DNA of 64,000 nucleotides from Sphingomonas faeni (GCF_003053745.1 NZ_QAYE01000001.1:124001-188000); one strand, 5' to 3'. Shown: positions 8,660-18,049, counted from the first letter of the stretch. A program made the numbers and translations. Notes: a model not told the origin generated them from the sequence alone.

Positions 8660-9595
8660 ATGCCGACAGGATTGGTCGCACTGCTCGACGACATTGCCGG
8701 GATCACCAAGCTCGCCGCCGCCAGCCTCGACGATATCGCCGCGACCACCGGCAAGGCGGGCAGCAAGGCGATCGGCGTGGTGGTCGACGATGCCGCCGTC
8801 ACGCCGCGCTACATGGTCGGGTTCGAGCCCAAGCGCGAACTGCCGATGATCGGCAAGATCGCGCTGGGGTCGTTCCGCAACAAGCTGGTCTTCATCCTGC
8901 CCGCGGCGCTGGCATTGAGCGCGTTCGCGCCGTGGCTGCTGACGCCGTTGCTGATGATCGGCGGTACGTATCTGTGCTTCGAGGGCGCGGAGAAGATCCT
9001 CGAAGCGTTCGGTGGCGGTCATGCCGAGGAGGTCGTCGCCGAGCCGGTCGATGCCGCGACGCTCGAAGCGCAGAAGGTCTCGGGCGCGATCCGTACCGAC
9101 TTCATCCTGTCGGCCGAGATCATGGTGATCGCACTGTCGGACGTGGCGACCAAGCCGATCTGGGAGCAGGCGATCGTGCTCGCACTGGTCGGGATCGTCA
9201 TCACCATCGGCGTCTACGGCGTGGTCGCGCTGATCGTGAAGATGGACGATATCGGGCTGCATCTGGCGCAGCGCAGCAGCGCGGTCGTGCAGGCGATCGG
9301 GCGTGGGCTGGTGAAGGGGATGCCGATCGTGATGTCGGCGCTGTCGGTGATCGGCACGGCGGCGATGGTCTGGGTCGGCGGCCAGATCATCGTCCACGGG
9401 ATCGAGGAGTTCGGGTTCACCACGCTGCCGCATTGGATCCACGATACGGCTGAGGCGGCTTCGCATGCGGTGCCGTTCGCCAAGGGCGCGGTGAACTGGG
9501 TGATGAACGCGTTCTTCTCGGGGATCGTCGGGCTGATCCTGGGCGGCGCGATCGCGCTGGGGCTCCATGCGGTGAAGAAGCCGAAAGCGCACTGA
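8660..9595 (+). CDS. DUF808 (YedI-like) inner-membrane protein
   Basis: A 311-residue protein starting MPTGLVALLDDIAGITKLAA, which is the characteristic N-terminus of DUF808/YedI proteins. Several hydrophobic helices follow (about 75-115, 155-190, 225-250 and 285-305), with a short acidic stretch (GGHAEEVVAEPVD) between the second and third. Function is unknown in any organism. The ATG at 8660 was chosen because family similarity begins exactly there, although the frame is open back to 8333 on the strand opposite the deaminase gene. Transcribed alone and divergent from the deaminase. Confidence 0.85.
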   Translation: MPTGLVALLDDIAGITKLAAASLDDIAATTGKAGSKAIGVVVDDAAVTPRYMVGFEPKRELPMIGKIALGSFRNKLVFILPAALALSAFAPWLLTPLLMIGGTYLCFEGAEKILEAFGGGHAEEVVAEPVDAATLEAQKVSGAIRTDFILSAEIMVIALSDVATKPIWEQAIVLALVGIVITIGVYGVVALIVKMDDIGLHLAQRSSAVVQAIGRGLVKGMPIVMSALSVIGTAAMVWVGGQIIVHGIEEFGFTTLPHWIHDTAEAASHAVPFAKGAVNWVMNAFFSGIVGLILGGAIALGLHAVKKPKAH

Positions 9596-9621
9596 CCGGG
9601 AGAGCGTTGTCCGCTCTCAAC

Positions 9622-9680
9622 CTTGTTCTCCCGCGAAGGCGGGAGCCCAGTCTGGGTCCCCGCCTTCGCGGGGAAACAAG
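9622..9680. repeat. Family B palindromic intergenic element, copy 1
   Basis: A 59-bp imperfect palindrome with arms beginning CTTGTTCTCCCGCGAAGGCG and closing with CGCCTTCGCGGGGAAACAAG. A second copy of the same length lies at 49764-49822. It follows the DUF808 stop by about 25 bp and sits beside a family A element. Confidence 0.85.
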
Positions 9681-9714
9681 TCGCGCCTGGTTATAAGACG
9701 CTACCACCACAAAA

Positions 9715-9822
9715 CACCACCCCGGCGAAGGCCGGGGCCCAATTGGGGAACGGAGGTAACGATGGACAGCCCGTCATTACTGCGACCTTTCCAATTGGGC
9801 CCCGGCCTTCGCCGGGGTGGTG
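9715..9822. repeat. Family A palindromic intergenic element, copy 1
   Basis: A 108-bp element with about 30-bp terminal inverted repeats (core CCCCGGCGAAGGCCGGGG followed by CCCAATTGG). Its internal spacer, read on the minus strand, resembles the spacers of the copies at 49627-49732 and 53488-53592, so the whole unit and not only the arms is repeated. It lies between the convergent DUF808 and S9 peptidase genes and could act as a bidirectional hairpin. Confidence 0.85.
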
Positions 9823-9867
9823 CTCATTTAGCCGGGGTGGTGGCATCGGGAGGGAAAGAGGCAGCCC

Positions 9868-11898
9868 CTACTTAGCCGTCCACTTCCCCATCCAGCCCAG
9901 CACTTCCCCATACCACTGCCGCGAGTTCTTCGGCTTCAACACCCAGTGGTTCTCACCCGGGTTGACCAGCAACCGCGACGGGATCCCGCGCCGCTGCAAC
10001 GCGGTGAACGTCGCCAGCCCCTGCGTGTACGGAATGCGGAAGTCCTTCTCGCCGGTGATCACCAGCATCGGCGTCTTCCATTTCGCCACGTAATTGACCG
10101 GGTTCCATTTCTCGAACGCCTGCGGGTCCTCGTAATAGGCCTTCCCGCCATGCTCCCATTCGTCGAACCAGAGCTCCTCGGTCTCGTACGCCATCGCGCG
10201 CGCGTCGAACACGCCGTCATGCTGGACGATGCACTTGAAGCGATCGGGCCACTGCCCCTCGATCCAGTTCATCATGTAGCCGCCGTACGACGCACCGAGC
10301 GCACACGCATTGTCCGCATCGAGCCACGCGAACTTGTCGGTCGCGGCAGCCAGCCCCTTCTTCAGATCCTCGAGCGGCCAGCCGCCCCAGTTGTTGCTGA
10401 TCGCGTCGGTGAAGCCCTGGCCGTATCCGGTCGACCCATGGAAATCGACCGCGACCAGACCATAGCCAGCGCCGGCGAACACCGCGGGGTTCCAGCGATA
10501 CGACCAACTGTTGTTGCTCGATCCCTGCGGGCCCCCGTGGACCATGTACGCGATCGGCACCTTGCCGGTGGAACCGTACGGCTTCACCGCATAGCCCCAG
10601 ACGGTGTCCGCGTTCGCGCCCTTGAAGTTGAACCGCGTGACCGTCGGCATGTCGATCCCGGCGAGCCTTGCGGCGTTGACCTGCGTGAGCCGCTGCGGTG
10701 CGCCGGTGCCCACACGAAAGAAATCGGCTGGTGCGATAAGGCTGTCGATCGCCACCACAGGCCCCCGCGGCGTGATGGCGACCGCGCTGACGTGACCCTC
10801 CTGCGTCAGCCGCGTGACCGCACCGCTGGTCGCATCGACACGGAACAGCGGCGTCTCCTGCGTGTCGTCCGCCGTCACGTAGAGCGACTTCGAGTCCGGC
10901 GCCCACGCGATCGAGCCGACCGACCGGTCCCAGCGCTCGGTCAGCGACACCGTCTTGCCGCTGGCGATGTCGCGCAGCGTCAGCACCTGGCGATCCGCCT
11001 CGAACCCCGGCCGACGCATCGCGAAATAGGCGAGCGTGCGGCCATCGGGTGATACGGTCGGAAGGTTGTCGGTCGCCTTGTTCGCCGGAGTCAGATTGAC
11101 CGGTGCCGCCGAGCCGTCCGCGGGCACCGAGAAGATGTCGAGATTGGTCGACAGCGCTTCGATCCGGCCGGCCTCGCGCAGTGCGAAATAGACGGTGTGG
11201 CCGTCCGGGCTCCACGAGATTTCCTCACCGCCGCCATTGGGCTTCGATGGCGTATCACCGACCAACGCGCCGACCAGCGGCACGCCGTTGCCGGACGCAC
11301 CTGCGGCGGTCAGCGGCAACACGAACAGCTGCGACCGCGTGCCGTCCGCCCACGTATCCCAATGCCGCACGAACAGCTGGTCGTAGGTCCGGCCGGCGCC
11401 CGCGTTCGGATCCTTCTTCACCATCGCCGGCTCGAGGCTCGGCGCGCCCGGCTTGCGATCCGCCCAGACCAGCAGCTTGTCGCCTGTCGGCGCGACCTTG
11501 AAGCCGCCGAATCCACCCTTGAAGCTGGTCAGCTTGCGCGGCGTGCCGCCCGTCACCGGCACCGACCAGACCGCATCCTCGCCGGCCTTGTCGGACGTGA
11601 AATAGACGGTGTTGCCGACGATCTGCGGGTCGTTCTCGTTGACCTGCGGATCGGCGAGCAGCTTCACCGGCGTCGCGCCCGGCGTGCTCAAGTCGAGCCG
11701 CCAGAGATCGTAGCGCCCCTTGTCCGCCGCGAGATCGGTCTCGCGCTGCGCCCAGACGAGCCAATGCCCGTCCTGCGACGCGGTCGGCGCACCGACGCGG
11801 CTGAGCATCGTCACGTCGTCGATGGTGAGTTGCCGGGCGGCGGCCGGGGCACTCGCAAAGGCGAGCACGGCGAGGCTGGCGGAGAGCATGATCTTCAT
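9868..11898 (-). CDS. Secreted S9-family prolyl oligopeptidase / dipeptidyl aminopeptidase
   Basis: A 676-residue exported peptidase. The signal peptide MKIMLSASLAVLAFASAP ends at an AAA-R type site. An N-terminal beta-propeller (about 30-400) contains repeated SPDG/APDS strands. The alpha/beta-hydrolase domain has the nucleophile Ser537 in GASYGGYMMNW, an aspartate in TGEKDFRIPY and a histidine in NPGENHWVLKP. This arrangement is that of DPP IV/acylaminoacyl peptidases acting on short peptides in the periplasm. Encoded alone, convergent with DUF808 and divergent from the serine protease gene. Confidence 0.92.
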   Translation of the reverse strand: MKIMLSASLAVLAFASAPAAARQLTIDDVTMLSRVGAPTASQDGHWLVWAQRETDLAADKGRYDLWRLDLSTPGATPVKLLADPQVNENDPQIVGNTVYFTSDKAGEDAVWSVPVTGGTPRKLTSFKGGFGGFKVAPTGDKLLVWADRKPGAPSLEPAMVKKDPNAGAGRTYDQLFVRHWDTWADGTRSQLFVLPLTAAGASGNGVPLVGALVGDTPSKPNGGGEEISWSPDGHTVYFALREAGRIEALSTNLDIFSVPADGSAAPVNLTPANKATDNLPTVSPDGRTLAYFAMRRPGFEADRQVLTLRDIASGKTVSLTERWDRSVGSIAWAPDSKSLYVTADDTQETPLFRVDATSGAVTRLTQEGHVSAVAITPRGPVVAIDSLIAPADFFRVGTGAPQRLTQVNAARLAGIDMPTVTRFNFKGANADTVWGYAVKPYGSTGKVPIAYMVHGGPQGSSNNSWSYRWNPAVFAGAGYGLVAVDFHGSTGYGQGFTDAISNNWGGWPLEDLKKGLAAATDKFAWLDADNACALGASYGGYMMNWIEGQWPDRFKCIVQHDGVFDARAMAYETEELWFDEWEHGGKAYYEDPQAFEKWNPVNYVAKWKTPMLVITGEKDFRIPYTQGLATFTALQRRGIPSRLLVNPGENHWVLKPKNSRQWYGEVLGWMGKWTAK

Positions 11899-12023
11899 GG
11901 CGCACTTGATAGGACGCTTGCGAGATCGCGCGCAATCACCTCGATCGCTTGCACGACAGCACCGGTTCAGATCATGGCGGTATCAGGCGCTAGATGACCC
12001 GCGCGCCCAGGATTTCGTCGTTC

Positions 12024-13301
12024 ATGTTCACTATATCTGTTCGGTGGTTTCTGGCGGCGACGTTGCTCGCATTCGGGGCGGGGCCGGCCTCGGCGGCGCA
12101 GGTGCAACTGCCGGTCGACGCGCTGATGCAGGACGCGGGAGAATATGCGACCCGGTTCGGTGTGCCGTTCGACGAAGCGCTGCGACGAATGCGCGCGCAG
12201 GGCGCCACCGTGCCGACGACCGACGCGCTCCGCGAGACCTACAAGGATCGCTGGGCCGGCGTCGCGATCGAGCATCAGCCGAATTACCGCATCGTCGTGC
12301 TGCTGACCGGCACCGATCCGGTCGCGGATCAATCCGTGATGGTGGGCGGGATGGTCGTGCCCATCGTCTTTCGGACCGGCGCACCTGTGACGCGCGAGGC
12401 GGTGCTCGCCGCGATCACGGCCTATCAGGCGAAGATACGCGATTCCCTCCCGCACCCGCCCGGGCTTGGAGTCGATCAGCGAACCGGCGAACTGGTCGTG
12501 ATGATCGCATCGGGTGATGCCGATCTCGACCGCGATGGCGCGCTGCGCACTCGGATCGCGACGATGACCGGCGTTCCGGTGCGGATCGAAGCCGTTGATA
12601 AGCCGTCTGCGAACATGGCGCAGGATCAGGTCGCTCCGGTCCCCACGCTCATACCCGCCCCGGTCGACGGCGGCGCGATCGAGGGCGGGGCGCGCGTGGT
12701 CGGGACGGTCGATGGCAAGCGCTATGCCTGCACGACGGGCTTCGTCGTGTCCGACGGGGTGCGCAACGGCGTGGTCACCGCGGCGCATTGCCCGGACGCG
12801 CTATCCTATGTCGGCAAGCGCCCTTCGGACGGCAGTCGCGAGGAATGGCCGCTGGCGTTCGTCGGGCAATGGGGCTGGGGGTATCAGGACGTGCAGGTCA
12901 ACGTCGCGACCGCGCCTGACGTCGGCTACGCACCTTTGTTCTACGCGGATACCGCCAAGACGCTCGCGCGGCCCGTCGCCACGTGGCGCTACCGCACGAG
13001 CACGCGCGCGGGCGACTTCGTGTGCCATCGCGGCGAGCGTACCGGCTATAGCTGTGCGGTGATCGCGATGGTCGATTTCGCGCCGGCGGGCGATCTGTGC
13101 GGCGGCGCGTGCCTGCCGACCTGGGTCGCGGTCGAGGGGCCGACGTGCAAGGCCGGCGACAGCGGCGCGCCGGTGTTCGAAGGCAGCACCGCGCTGGGCC
13201 TCGTCAAAGGCGGCACCTACCGCCGCGACGGGACGTGCCTCTTCTACTACTATATGTCGACCGACTACCTGCCGCAGGGCTGGACGCTGTTGCATCAGTA
13301 A
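12024..13301 (+). CDS. Secreted chymotrypsin-fold (S1-like) serine protease
   Basis: A 425-residue exported protein. The ATG at 12024 starts a good signal peptide (MFTISVRWFLAATLLAFGAG, then PASA before AQ); an upstream in-frame ATG at 11994 would place ten residues before it. Residues about 25-190 form a prodomain-like region with a streptogrisin-propeptide flavour (LLTGTDPV, QRTGELVVMIA). The catalytic domain begins near 205: His255 in TAAHC and Ser380 in CKAGDSGAPVF are clear, while the catalytic Asp is not obvious. Six or more cysteines suggest disulfides, fitting a secreted enzyme. It ends about 100 bp before the sigma factor gene on the same strand; a functional tie is only suggested by position. 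Confidence 0.8.
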   Translation: MFTISVRWFLAATLLAFGAGPASAAQVQLPVDALMQDAGEYATRFGVPFDEALRRMRAQGATVPTTDALRETYKDRWAGVAIEHQPNYRIVVLLTGTDPVADQSVMVGGMVVPIVFRTGAPVTREAVLAAITAYQAKIRDSLPHPPGLGVDQRTGELVVMIASGDADLDRDGALRTRIATMTGVPVRIEAVDKPSANMAQDQVAPVPTLIPAPVDGGAIEGGARVVGTVDGKRYACTTGFVVSDGVRNGVVTAAHCPDALSYVGKRPSDGSREEWPLAFVGQWGWGYQDVQVNVATAPDVGYAPLFYADTAKTLARPVATWRYRTSTRAGDFVCHRGERTGYSCAVIAMVDFAPAGDLCGGACLPTWVAVEGPTCKAGDSGAPVFEGSTALGLVKGGTYRRDGTCLFYYYMSTDYLPQGWTLLHQ

Positions 13302-13408
13302 CACGGTGCCGGGCGCGCTGATTGTGTCTCCCCGCCAAGCGCTGTACGTCCCGCCGGGAACACGGTGCCGCCGAGCGCCGATCGGCGGCCTATCGACACG
13401 GGCATGAC

Positions 13409-13921
13409 ATGGACTCCTCGGGCCTTGAGGCCGTTTTTCTAGCAAACCGCGATACGCTGCTGCGGTTCATCCGCTCGCTCGGCGCGGGCGATGCGGAGGA
13501 TCTGCTGCAAGAGCTGTGGGTGCGGATCCAGACCGCCCCGACCGGGCCGATCGCGTCGCCGCTGTCGTATCTGTACCGGATGGCGAACAACCTGATGCTC
13601 GATCGCCACCGCGCGGTGCGGCAGGCGGAGAAGCGCGATCGCGAATGGACCGAGGCGACGGGGGGACCGTCGCTCGACCGATCCGAGGAGCCATCCGCCG
13701 AACGCGTCGTGATCGCGCGCGAGCAGGCGGCACTGGCGGAGTCGGCGTTGCAGTCGGTCGGCGACCGGGCGGCGCGGATATTCCGACGTCACCGGATCGA
13801 CGGCATCGAGCAGCGCGTGGTCGCGGCGGAGTTCGGGGTGAGCCTCAGTACCGTAGAGGGCGACTTGCGCAAGGCCTATCGCGCGATGATCGATGCGAAG
13901 CGACGTTACGATGAGGCTTGA
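13409..13921 (+). CDS. ECF sigma factor, FecI-like
   Basis: A 170-residue sigma-70 family factor. Region 2 spans about residues 8-75 (LLRFIRSLGAGDAEDLLQEL, then SYLYRMANNLMLDRHR). Region 4 spans about 110-165 with a helix-turn-helix in VVAAEFGVSLSTVEGDLRKA. The start at 13409 matches where region 2 similarity begins; the frame is open to 13322 without support. It heads a sigma / FecR / STN-receptor cassette, the classic cell-surface signalling arrangement in which the receptor's ligand releases the sigma factor to transcribe the receptor gene. Confidence 0.92.
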   Translation: MDSSGLEAVFLANRDTLLRFIRSLGAGDAEDLLQELWVRIQTAPTGPIASPLSYLYRMANNLMLDRHRAVRQAEKRDREWTEATGGPSLDRSEEPSAERVVIAREQAALAESALQSVGDRAARIFRRHRIDGIEQRVVAAEFGVSLSTVEGDLRKAYRAMIDAKRRYDEA

Positions 13922-13954
13922 TCGCAACGTCTCCGTCTTCGGCTATAGGAGGCC

Positions 13955-14875
13955 ATGATGGCGGAGCATGACGATATCGAAGCGCGCGCGCTGGACTGGG
14001 TCGTCCGGACGGGTAGCGATGCGTTCGACGACTGGCCGGCGTTCCACGCCTGGCTGGAGGCGGACCCGCGTCACGCAGTGGCCTATCATGCGATGTCGAT
14101 GGATATCGAGGAAATGGCGGCGACCGTGCCGCCCGTGCAGGTTGCGCCGATCGTTATGCAGCCTGCGCGGAGACGTTGGCCGGTATGGGCCGGTGGAGCG
14201 ATCGCCGCGTCGCTCGCGCTGTTCGTAGGGTATGAGTCGATCGAGACGCGCGCGCATCCTTATGCCGTCGAAACCGCGGCGGGGACGATGCGGACGGTTC
14301 GGCTTGCCGATGGCAGCACGATCGCGATGGGCGGTGCGACGCGGCTGATGCTCGATCGCGACGATCAGCGGATCGCGACGTTGGAGCGCGGCGAGGCGAT
14401 GTTCGTGGTCCGACACGACGACAGCGATCCGTTCGAGGTCAGCGTCGGCGGCGCACGTCTGGTCGATGTCGGCACCGCGTTCGACGTGAAGCACGCACGG
14501 GTCGAGACGCGCGTCGCCGTATCGGAAGGCGCAGTCGACTATAACCCAGGACGCGACGGCATCCGGCTCGTGAAGGGGCAGGGGCTGGTCGTGCGCGACG
14601 GCAAGGCGACCGTGACCGCGGTCGATGTCGCCAGCGTAGGATCGTGGCGCGACAGCGTGCTGGCGTATGAAGGCGCGACGCTGGCGGAAGTCGCGGACGA
14701 CCTGTCGCGCGCGCTCGGCGTCGACCTGCGCGCCGATCCGGGCGTCGCCAAGCGCGCGTTCAGCGGCAGCATCGCGACGGCCAAGCTGTCGGGCGATCCC
14801 CGCCTCGCCGCGCCGTTGCTGGGTGTCGCGATCCGCAAGCGTGGTGGTCACTGGGTGATGTCCTCGCGCTCGTGA
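13955..14875 (+). CDS. FecR-family anti-sigma regulator
   Basis: A 306-residue inner-membrane regulator. The N-terminal cytoplasmic domain (about 1-65) has the FecR-type ALDWVVRTGSDAFDDWPAFH; one membrane helix follows at about 73-92 (WPVWAGGAIAASLALFVGY). The periplasmic FecR domain begins near 105 (AAGTMRTVRLADGSTIAMGG) and the C-terminal DUF4974-like segment ends in RGGHWVMSSRS. It senses the loaded receptor through the receptor's STN domain and controls the sigma factor encoded 33 bp upstream. A strong AGGAGGCC precedes tandem ATGs at 13955 and 13958. Confidence 0.92.
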   Translation: MMAEHDDIEARALDWVVRTGSDAFDDWPAFHAWLEADPRHAVAYHAMSMDIEEMAATVPPVQVAPIVMQPARRRWPVWAGGAIAASLALFVGYESIETRAHPYAVETAAGTMRTVRLADGSTIAMGGATRLMLDRDDQRIATLERGEAMFVVRHDDSDPFEVSVGGARLVDVGTAFDVKHARVETRVAVSEGAVDYNPGRDGIRLVKGQGLVVRDGKATVTAVDVASVGSWRDSVLAYEGATLAEVADDLSRALGVDLRADPGVAKRAFSGSIATAKLSGDPRLAAPLLGVAIRKRGGHWVMSSRS

Positions 14876-17292
14876 GGATGCGCGGATGTCTGGTCGTCGC
14901 GGTGCTCGCCGTCGCCGCTCCCGCGCAGGCGGGGCAGGGGGCGGTCGACTTGCCGGCGGGGCGTCTTGGGGATGCGGTGCTGGCGCTCGGGCGGCAGTCG
15001 GGGACAAGTATCGTCGTCGGCGACCCAGGGCTTTGGGCGCGGCGCGTGCCCGCGGTACGCGGTCGGATGAGCGCGCGCGAGGCGCTCGACCGGCTGGCGA
15101 CTGCGGCGAATGCGGACGTCGTCGCAGCGGGTGCGGTCGGGTGGCGGCTGACCGCTCGCGCACCGCGCGTCATTCCAGTGAAGCGTCCGAAGGTCGTTCC
15201 GGTCGCCGCACCGCCGGCGGTCCAGGGCGCGGACATCGTCGTCACCGGCAGCAAGCGCGATGTCCGGTTGCGCGATTTCGCAGGGCAGGTCGCGTTGCTC
15301 GATGGTGTCGACCTTGCGCTCGGCGGCGCGGGCGGGACCGAGGCGATCCTCGCGCGGCTGGCCAGCGTATCGTCGACGCATCTGGGCGCCGGCCGCAACA
15401 AGCTGTTCATCCGCGGCATCGCCGATTCCAGCTTCACCGGGCCGACCCAGACTACCGTCGGCCAGTATTTCGGCGACCTGCGGCTGAGCTACAACGCGCC
15501 CGATCCCGATCTGCGGCTCTACGATATCGCGTCGGTCGAGGTGCTCGAGGGGCCGCAGGGTACGCTGTACGGCGCAGGGTCGCTCGGCGGCATCATCCGC
15601 ACCGTGCCGAACGCGCCGGAACTGGGCGCAGTGTCGGCGTCGATCGCGGGAGGTTTGTCGGCGACGTGGCACGGCGATCCGGGCGCGGATCTGGGCGCGA
15701 CGCTGAACGTGCCGCTCGGCGAGCGCGTGGCGCTGCGCGTCGTCGGCTACGGCGTGAGCGAGGGCGGGTATATCGACAATCCGGTGCTCGATCGCCGCGA
15801 CGTGAACCGGACGCGGATCGGTGGTGGGCGGGCTGCGCTGCGGCTCGATGCGGGGAATGGCTGGACGGTCGATCTCGGCGGGATCGGGCAATGGACCAAG
15901 GGTGACGACAGCCAATATGCCGACCGTGACGCGCCGCCGCTGACGCGGTCGAGCGCGATCGTGCAGGGGTTTTCGGCGGACTATACGATGGGGCAGGTCG
16001 TCGTCTCGGGCACGATCGGCGGTTTGAAGGTCAAATCTTCGACCGGGATCGTCAGCCAGACGCTGACCGAACGCTACGACGCGACCCTGCCAGCAGTCGA
16101 TCCGACGCTGCCGATCACCAATTGGCCTGCATTCGGCAGCCCCCTGATCGCAGCGGCGGGCAGTCCGCGCGTATTCGCGCAGCGCAATGCGACCGACATG
16201 ATCGCGAACGAGACGCGGGTATGGCGGCCGATGCGCAACGGGTTCGGCTGGGTGGTCGGCGGCAGTTTCACGCACAATCGCACGCGACTGTCGCGCTCGC
16301 TCGGCCCGGTCGATGCGCCCGCGCCGGTGACCGGGGTGACCAACAGCATCGACGAAGCGACGCTGTACGGTGAGGGGAGCGTGCAGTTGGTGCGCGGATT
16401 GACCGCCACCGCCGGCGCACGGGTCACGCGGGCATCGCTCGCGGGGACCGGCGAGGACATCGCACCGGCGCGACTGGAGGCGGTTGCGCTCGCCCGTGCG
16501 CGCGTGACGGCGGACCGGATCGAGACGAGCGTGCTGCCGTCCGCCTCGCTGATCGCGGCGGTGTTGCCGAAGGTGTCGCTGTACGGCCGCTACCAGCAGG
16601 GGTTTCGGCCCGGCGGGCTCGCGATCGAGAGCGATTTCGTCCGGCGGTTCGAGAATGATCGCGTCCGGACGCTGGAGAGTGGCATGCGCTTCGGGCTCGC
16701 GGGGGTCGATCGCGCGTACCTGACGGCGAGCGTCTCGCACACGATCTGGCAGGATATCCAGGCGGACTTCATCGACGCCACCGGCCTGCCGAGTACCGCC
16801 AATATCGGCGACGGGCGGATCTGGACGTTCAGTGCGGCGGGCGGGTGGAAGCCGGTCGCCGGGCTGACGCTCGACGCGGGCTTCACCTATAACGACAGCC
16901 GCGTAACCGAACCTAGCGCGGCGCTGTTCGTGGCGCTCGCGCGGATGAGCCAGGTGCCGAATATCGCACGCTACGCCGGGCGGCTGGGCGCGGATTACCG
17001 GCGTGATGTCGGGCGGGATCTGGAACTGCGGGTGTATGGCTGGGCGCGCTATGTCGGGCGGTCGCGGTTGGGCGTCGGCCCGGTGCTGGGCGAGGAGCAG
17101 GGCGATTATCTCGATACGGCGCTGACGGCGCGGGTCGGGCGGCCTGCGTTGGGCGTGACGCTCGGGGTAACGAACCTGACCGACAGCGTAGGCAACCGGT
17201 TCGCGTTGGGGACCCCGTTCCAGGTCGGGAGCGGGCAGATCACGCCACAGCGTCCGCGGACGATCCGCATCGGCCTGGACGCCGCCTTCTGA
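14872..17292 (+). CDS. TonB-dependent receptor with STN signalling domain (FecA-like)
   Basis: About 806 residues. A signal peptide ends at PAQA-GQ. The secretin/TonB N-terminal (STN) domain covers about residues 22-100 (LPAGRLGDAVLALGRQSG, GRMSAREALDRLATAANADV), which marks transducing receptors. A TonB-box-like ADIVVTGSKRD precedes the plug (FIRGIADSSF, VEVLEGPQGTLYGAGSLGG) and a beta-barrel ending IRIGLDAAF. The GTG at 14872 overlaps the FecR stop (GTGA); an ATG six bases further on (14878) is equally possible. The plug resembles the large sphingomonad receptor group rather than citrate-specific FecA, so the ligand is unknown. Confidence 0.9.
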   Translation: MRMRGCLVVAVLAVAAPAQAGQGAVDLPAGRLGDAVLALGRQSGTSIVVGDPGLWARRVPAVRGRMSAREALDRLATAANADVVAAGAVGWRLTARAPRVIPVKRPKVVPVAAPPAVQGADIVVTGSKRDVRLRDFAGQVALLDGVDLALGGAGGTEAILARLASVSSTHLGAGRNKLFIRGIADSSFTGPTQTTVGQYFGDLRLSYNAPDPDLRLYDIASVEVLEGPQGTLYGAGSLGGIIRTVPNAPELGAVSASIAGGLSATWHGDPGADLGATLNVPLGERVALRVVGYGVSEGGYIDNPVLDRRDVNRTRIGGGRAALRLDAGNGWTVDLGGIGQWTKGDDSQYADRDAPPLTRSSAIVQGFSADYTMGQVVVSGTIGGLKVKSSTGIVSQTLTERYDATLPAVDPTLPITNWPAFGSPLIAAAGSPRVFAQRNATDMIANETRVWRPMRNGFGWVVGGSFTHNRTRLSRSLGPVDAPAPVTGVTNSIDEATLYGEGSVQLVRGLTATAGARVTRASLAGTGEDIAPARLEAVALARARVTADRIETSVLPSASLIAAVLPKVSLYGRYQQGFRPGGLAIESDFVRRFENDRVRTLESGMRFGLAGVDRAYLTASVSHTIWQDIQADFIDATGLPSTANIGDGRIWTFSAAGGWKPVAGLTLDAGFTYNDSRVTEPSAALFVALARMSQVPNIARYAGRLGADYRRDVGRDLELRVYGWARYVGRSRLGVGPVLGEEQGDYLDTALTARVGRPALGVTLGVTNLTDSVGNRFALGTPFQVGSGQITPQRPRTIRIGLDAAF

Positions 17293-17295
17293 CTT

Positions 17296-17405
17296 CCCCC
17301 CTCCCTGAAAGGGAGGGGTAGGGGGTGGGTCGGCTTCCGCGTGTTCTAACGGTGGTGGCTCGAACAGGCCGACCCACCCCCAGCCCCTCCCTTCCAGGGA
17401 GGGGA
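17296..17405. repeat. G/C-rich palindromic element between convergent genes
   Basis: Inverted repeat of about 38-bp arms: TAGGGGGTGGGTCGG on the left mirrored by CCGACCCACCCCCAGC on the right, each flanked by a CCCTCCC/GGGAGGG mini-hairpin. It occupies nearly the whole gap between the STN receptor and the convergent small gene and may terminate transcription in both directions. Confidence 0.8.
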
Positions 17406-17421
17406 GCTAGCAAGCGACAAC

Positions 17422-17913
17422 TCACCCCTTCGCGTTCACCAGTGCCCGCTGATCGGCCGGCAGCAACGCCAGCGCCGTTTTGTAGCAATCCTCCACGTGC
17501 GAATTACCGACCAGCTTCATCGCGCCGAAGCTGATCGTCGCCGCCACCGCCGAACCCGCTAACGGCACGAACTTCGCCATCGATCCGACCGCCACGCGCG
17601 CGCCGACGCGGCGGAGCAGGGCAACGACGATGCGCTTGGTCACCATCCGGCCGATCATCGTGTTGCCCAGACTCGACGCCATCACCAGCGCCTGCTGTGC
17701 AAGCTGCGGCTCGAGCTTCTGCACCTGCTCGTGATCGAGCCCGAAGCGCTTGCTGATCTCCGGCAGCAGCTTGGTAAGCAGGCCGATGTCCGCGACGATA
17801 TCCGCGCCGGGGATCGGCACGACGGCCGCGCCCGCCGACATCATCGAGCGCGTCGTGACGAGCCGCTTGCTGTCGTCGCGGATGCGGTCGAGTTCGGCGA
17901 TGGTGGTGATCAT
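17422..17913 (-). CDS. Small DUF697-like membrane-associated protein
   Basis: A 163-residue protein. MSAGAAVVPIPGADIVADIGLLTKLLPEI and FVPLAGSAVAATISFGAMKLVG are two moderately hydrophobic hairpins separated by a helical region, which resembles DUF697/EcsC-like modules sometimes attached to GTPases. No GTPase domain is present. The ATG at 17913 is favoured over an open frame to 17976 because similarity begins with MITTIAELDRIR. The function is unknown, and the family name is a resemblance I cannot verify here. Confidence 0.6.
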   Translation of the reverse strand: MITTIAELDRIRDDSKRLVTTRSMMSAGAAVVPIPGADIVADIGLLTKLLPEISKRFGLDHEQVQKLEPQLAQQALVMASSLGNTMIGRMVTKRIVVALLRRVGARVAVGSMAKFVPLAGSAVAATISFGAMKLVGNSHVEDCYKTALALLPADQRALVNAKG

Positions 17914-18049
17914 GCTGGCGTTTCCCTGAAGATGTTGGGCCGATAACGCGCCGCCGCGGTCGTGGTGCCGCGCCATGCTGCATCAACGTTAAAGGTTCGC
18001 GGGTCGCGTCTCCGTCCTCTTCTCGAAAACACATCGAAAAGGGTTCCGT

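Noticed and set aside
7510..9453. Long plus-strand frame (647 codons) opposite the deaminase and DUF808 genes
   Set aside because: It is rich in Arg/Asp/His with no domain, and it spans the antisense of one well-supported gene plus another frame of a second. It is a high-GC shadow.
14848..16740. 630-codon frame opposite the STN receptor
   Set aside because: Antisense shadow of a clear TonB receptor, very Arg/Pro-rich.
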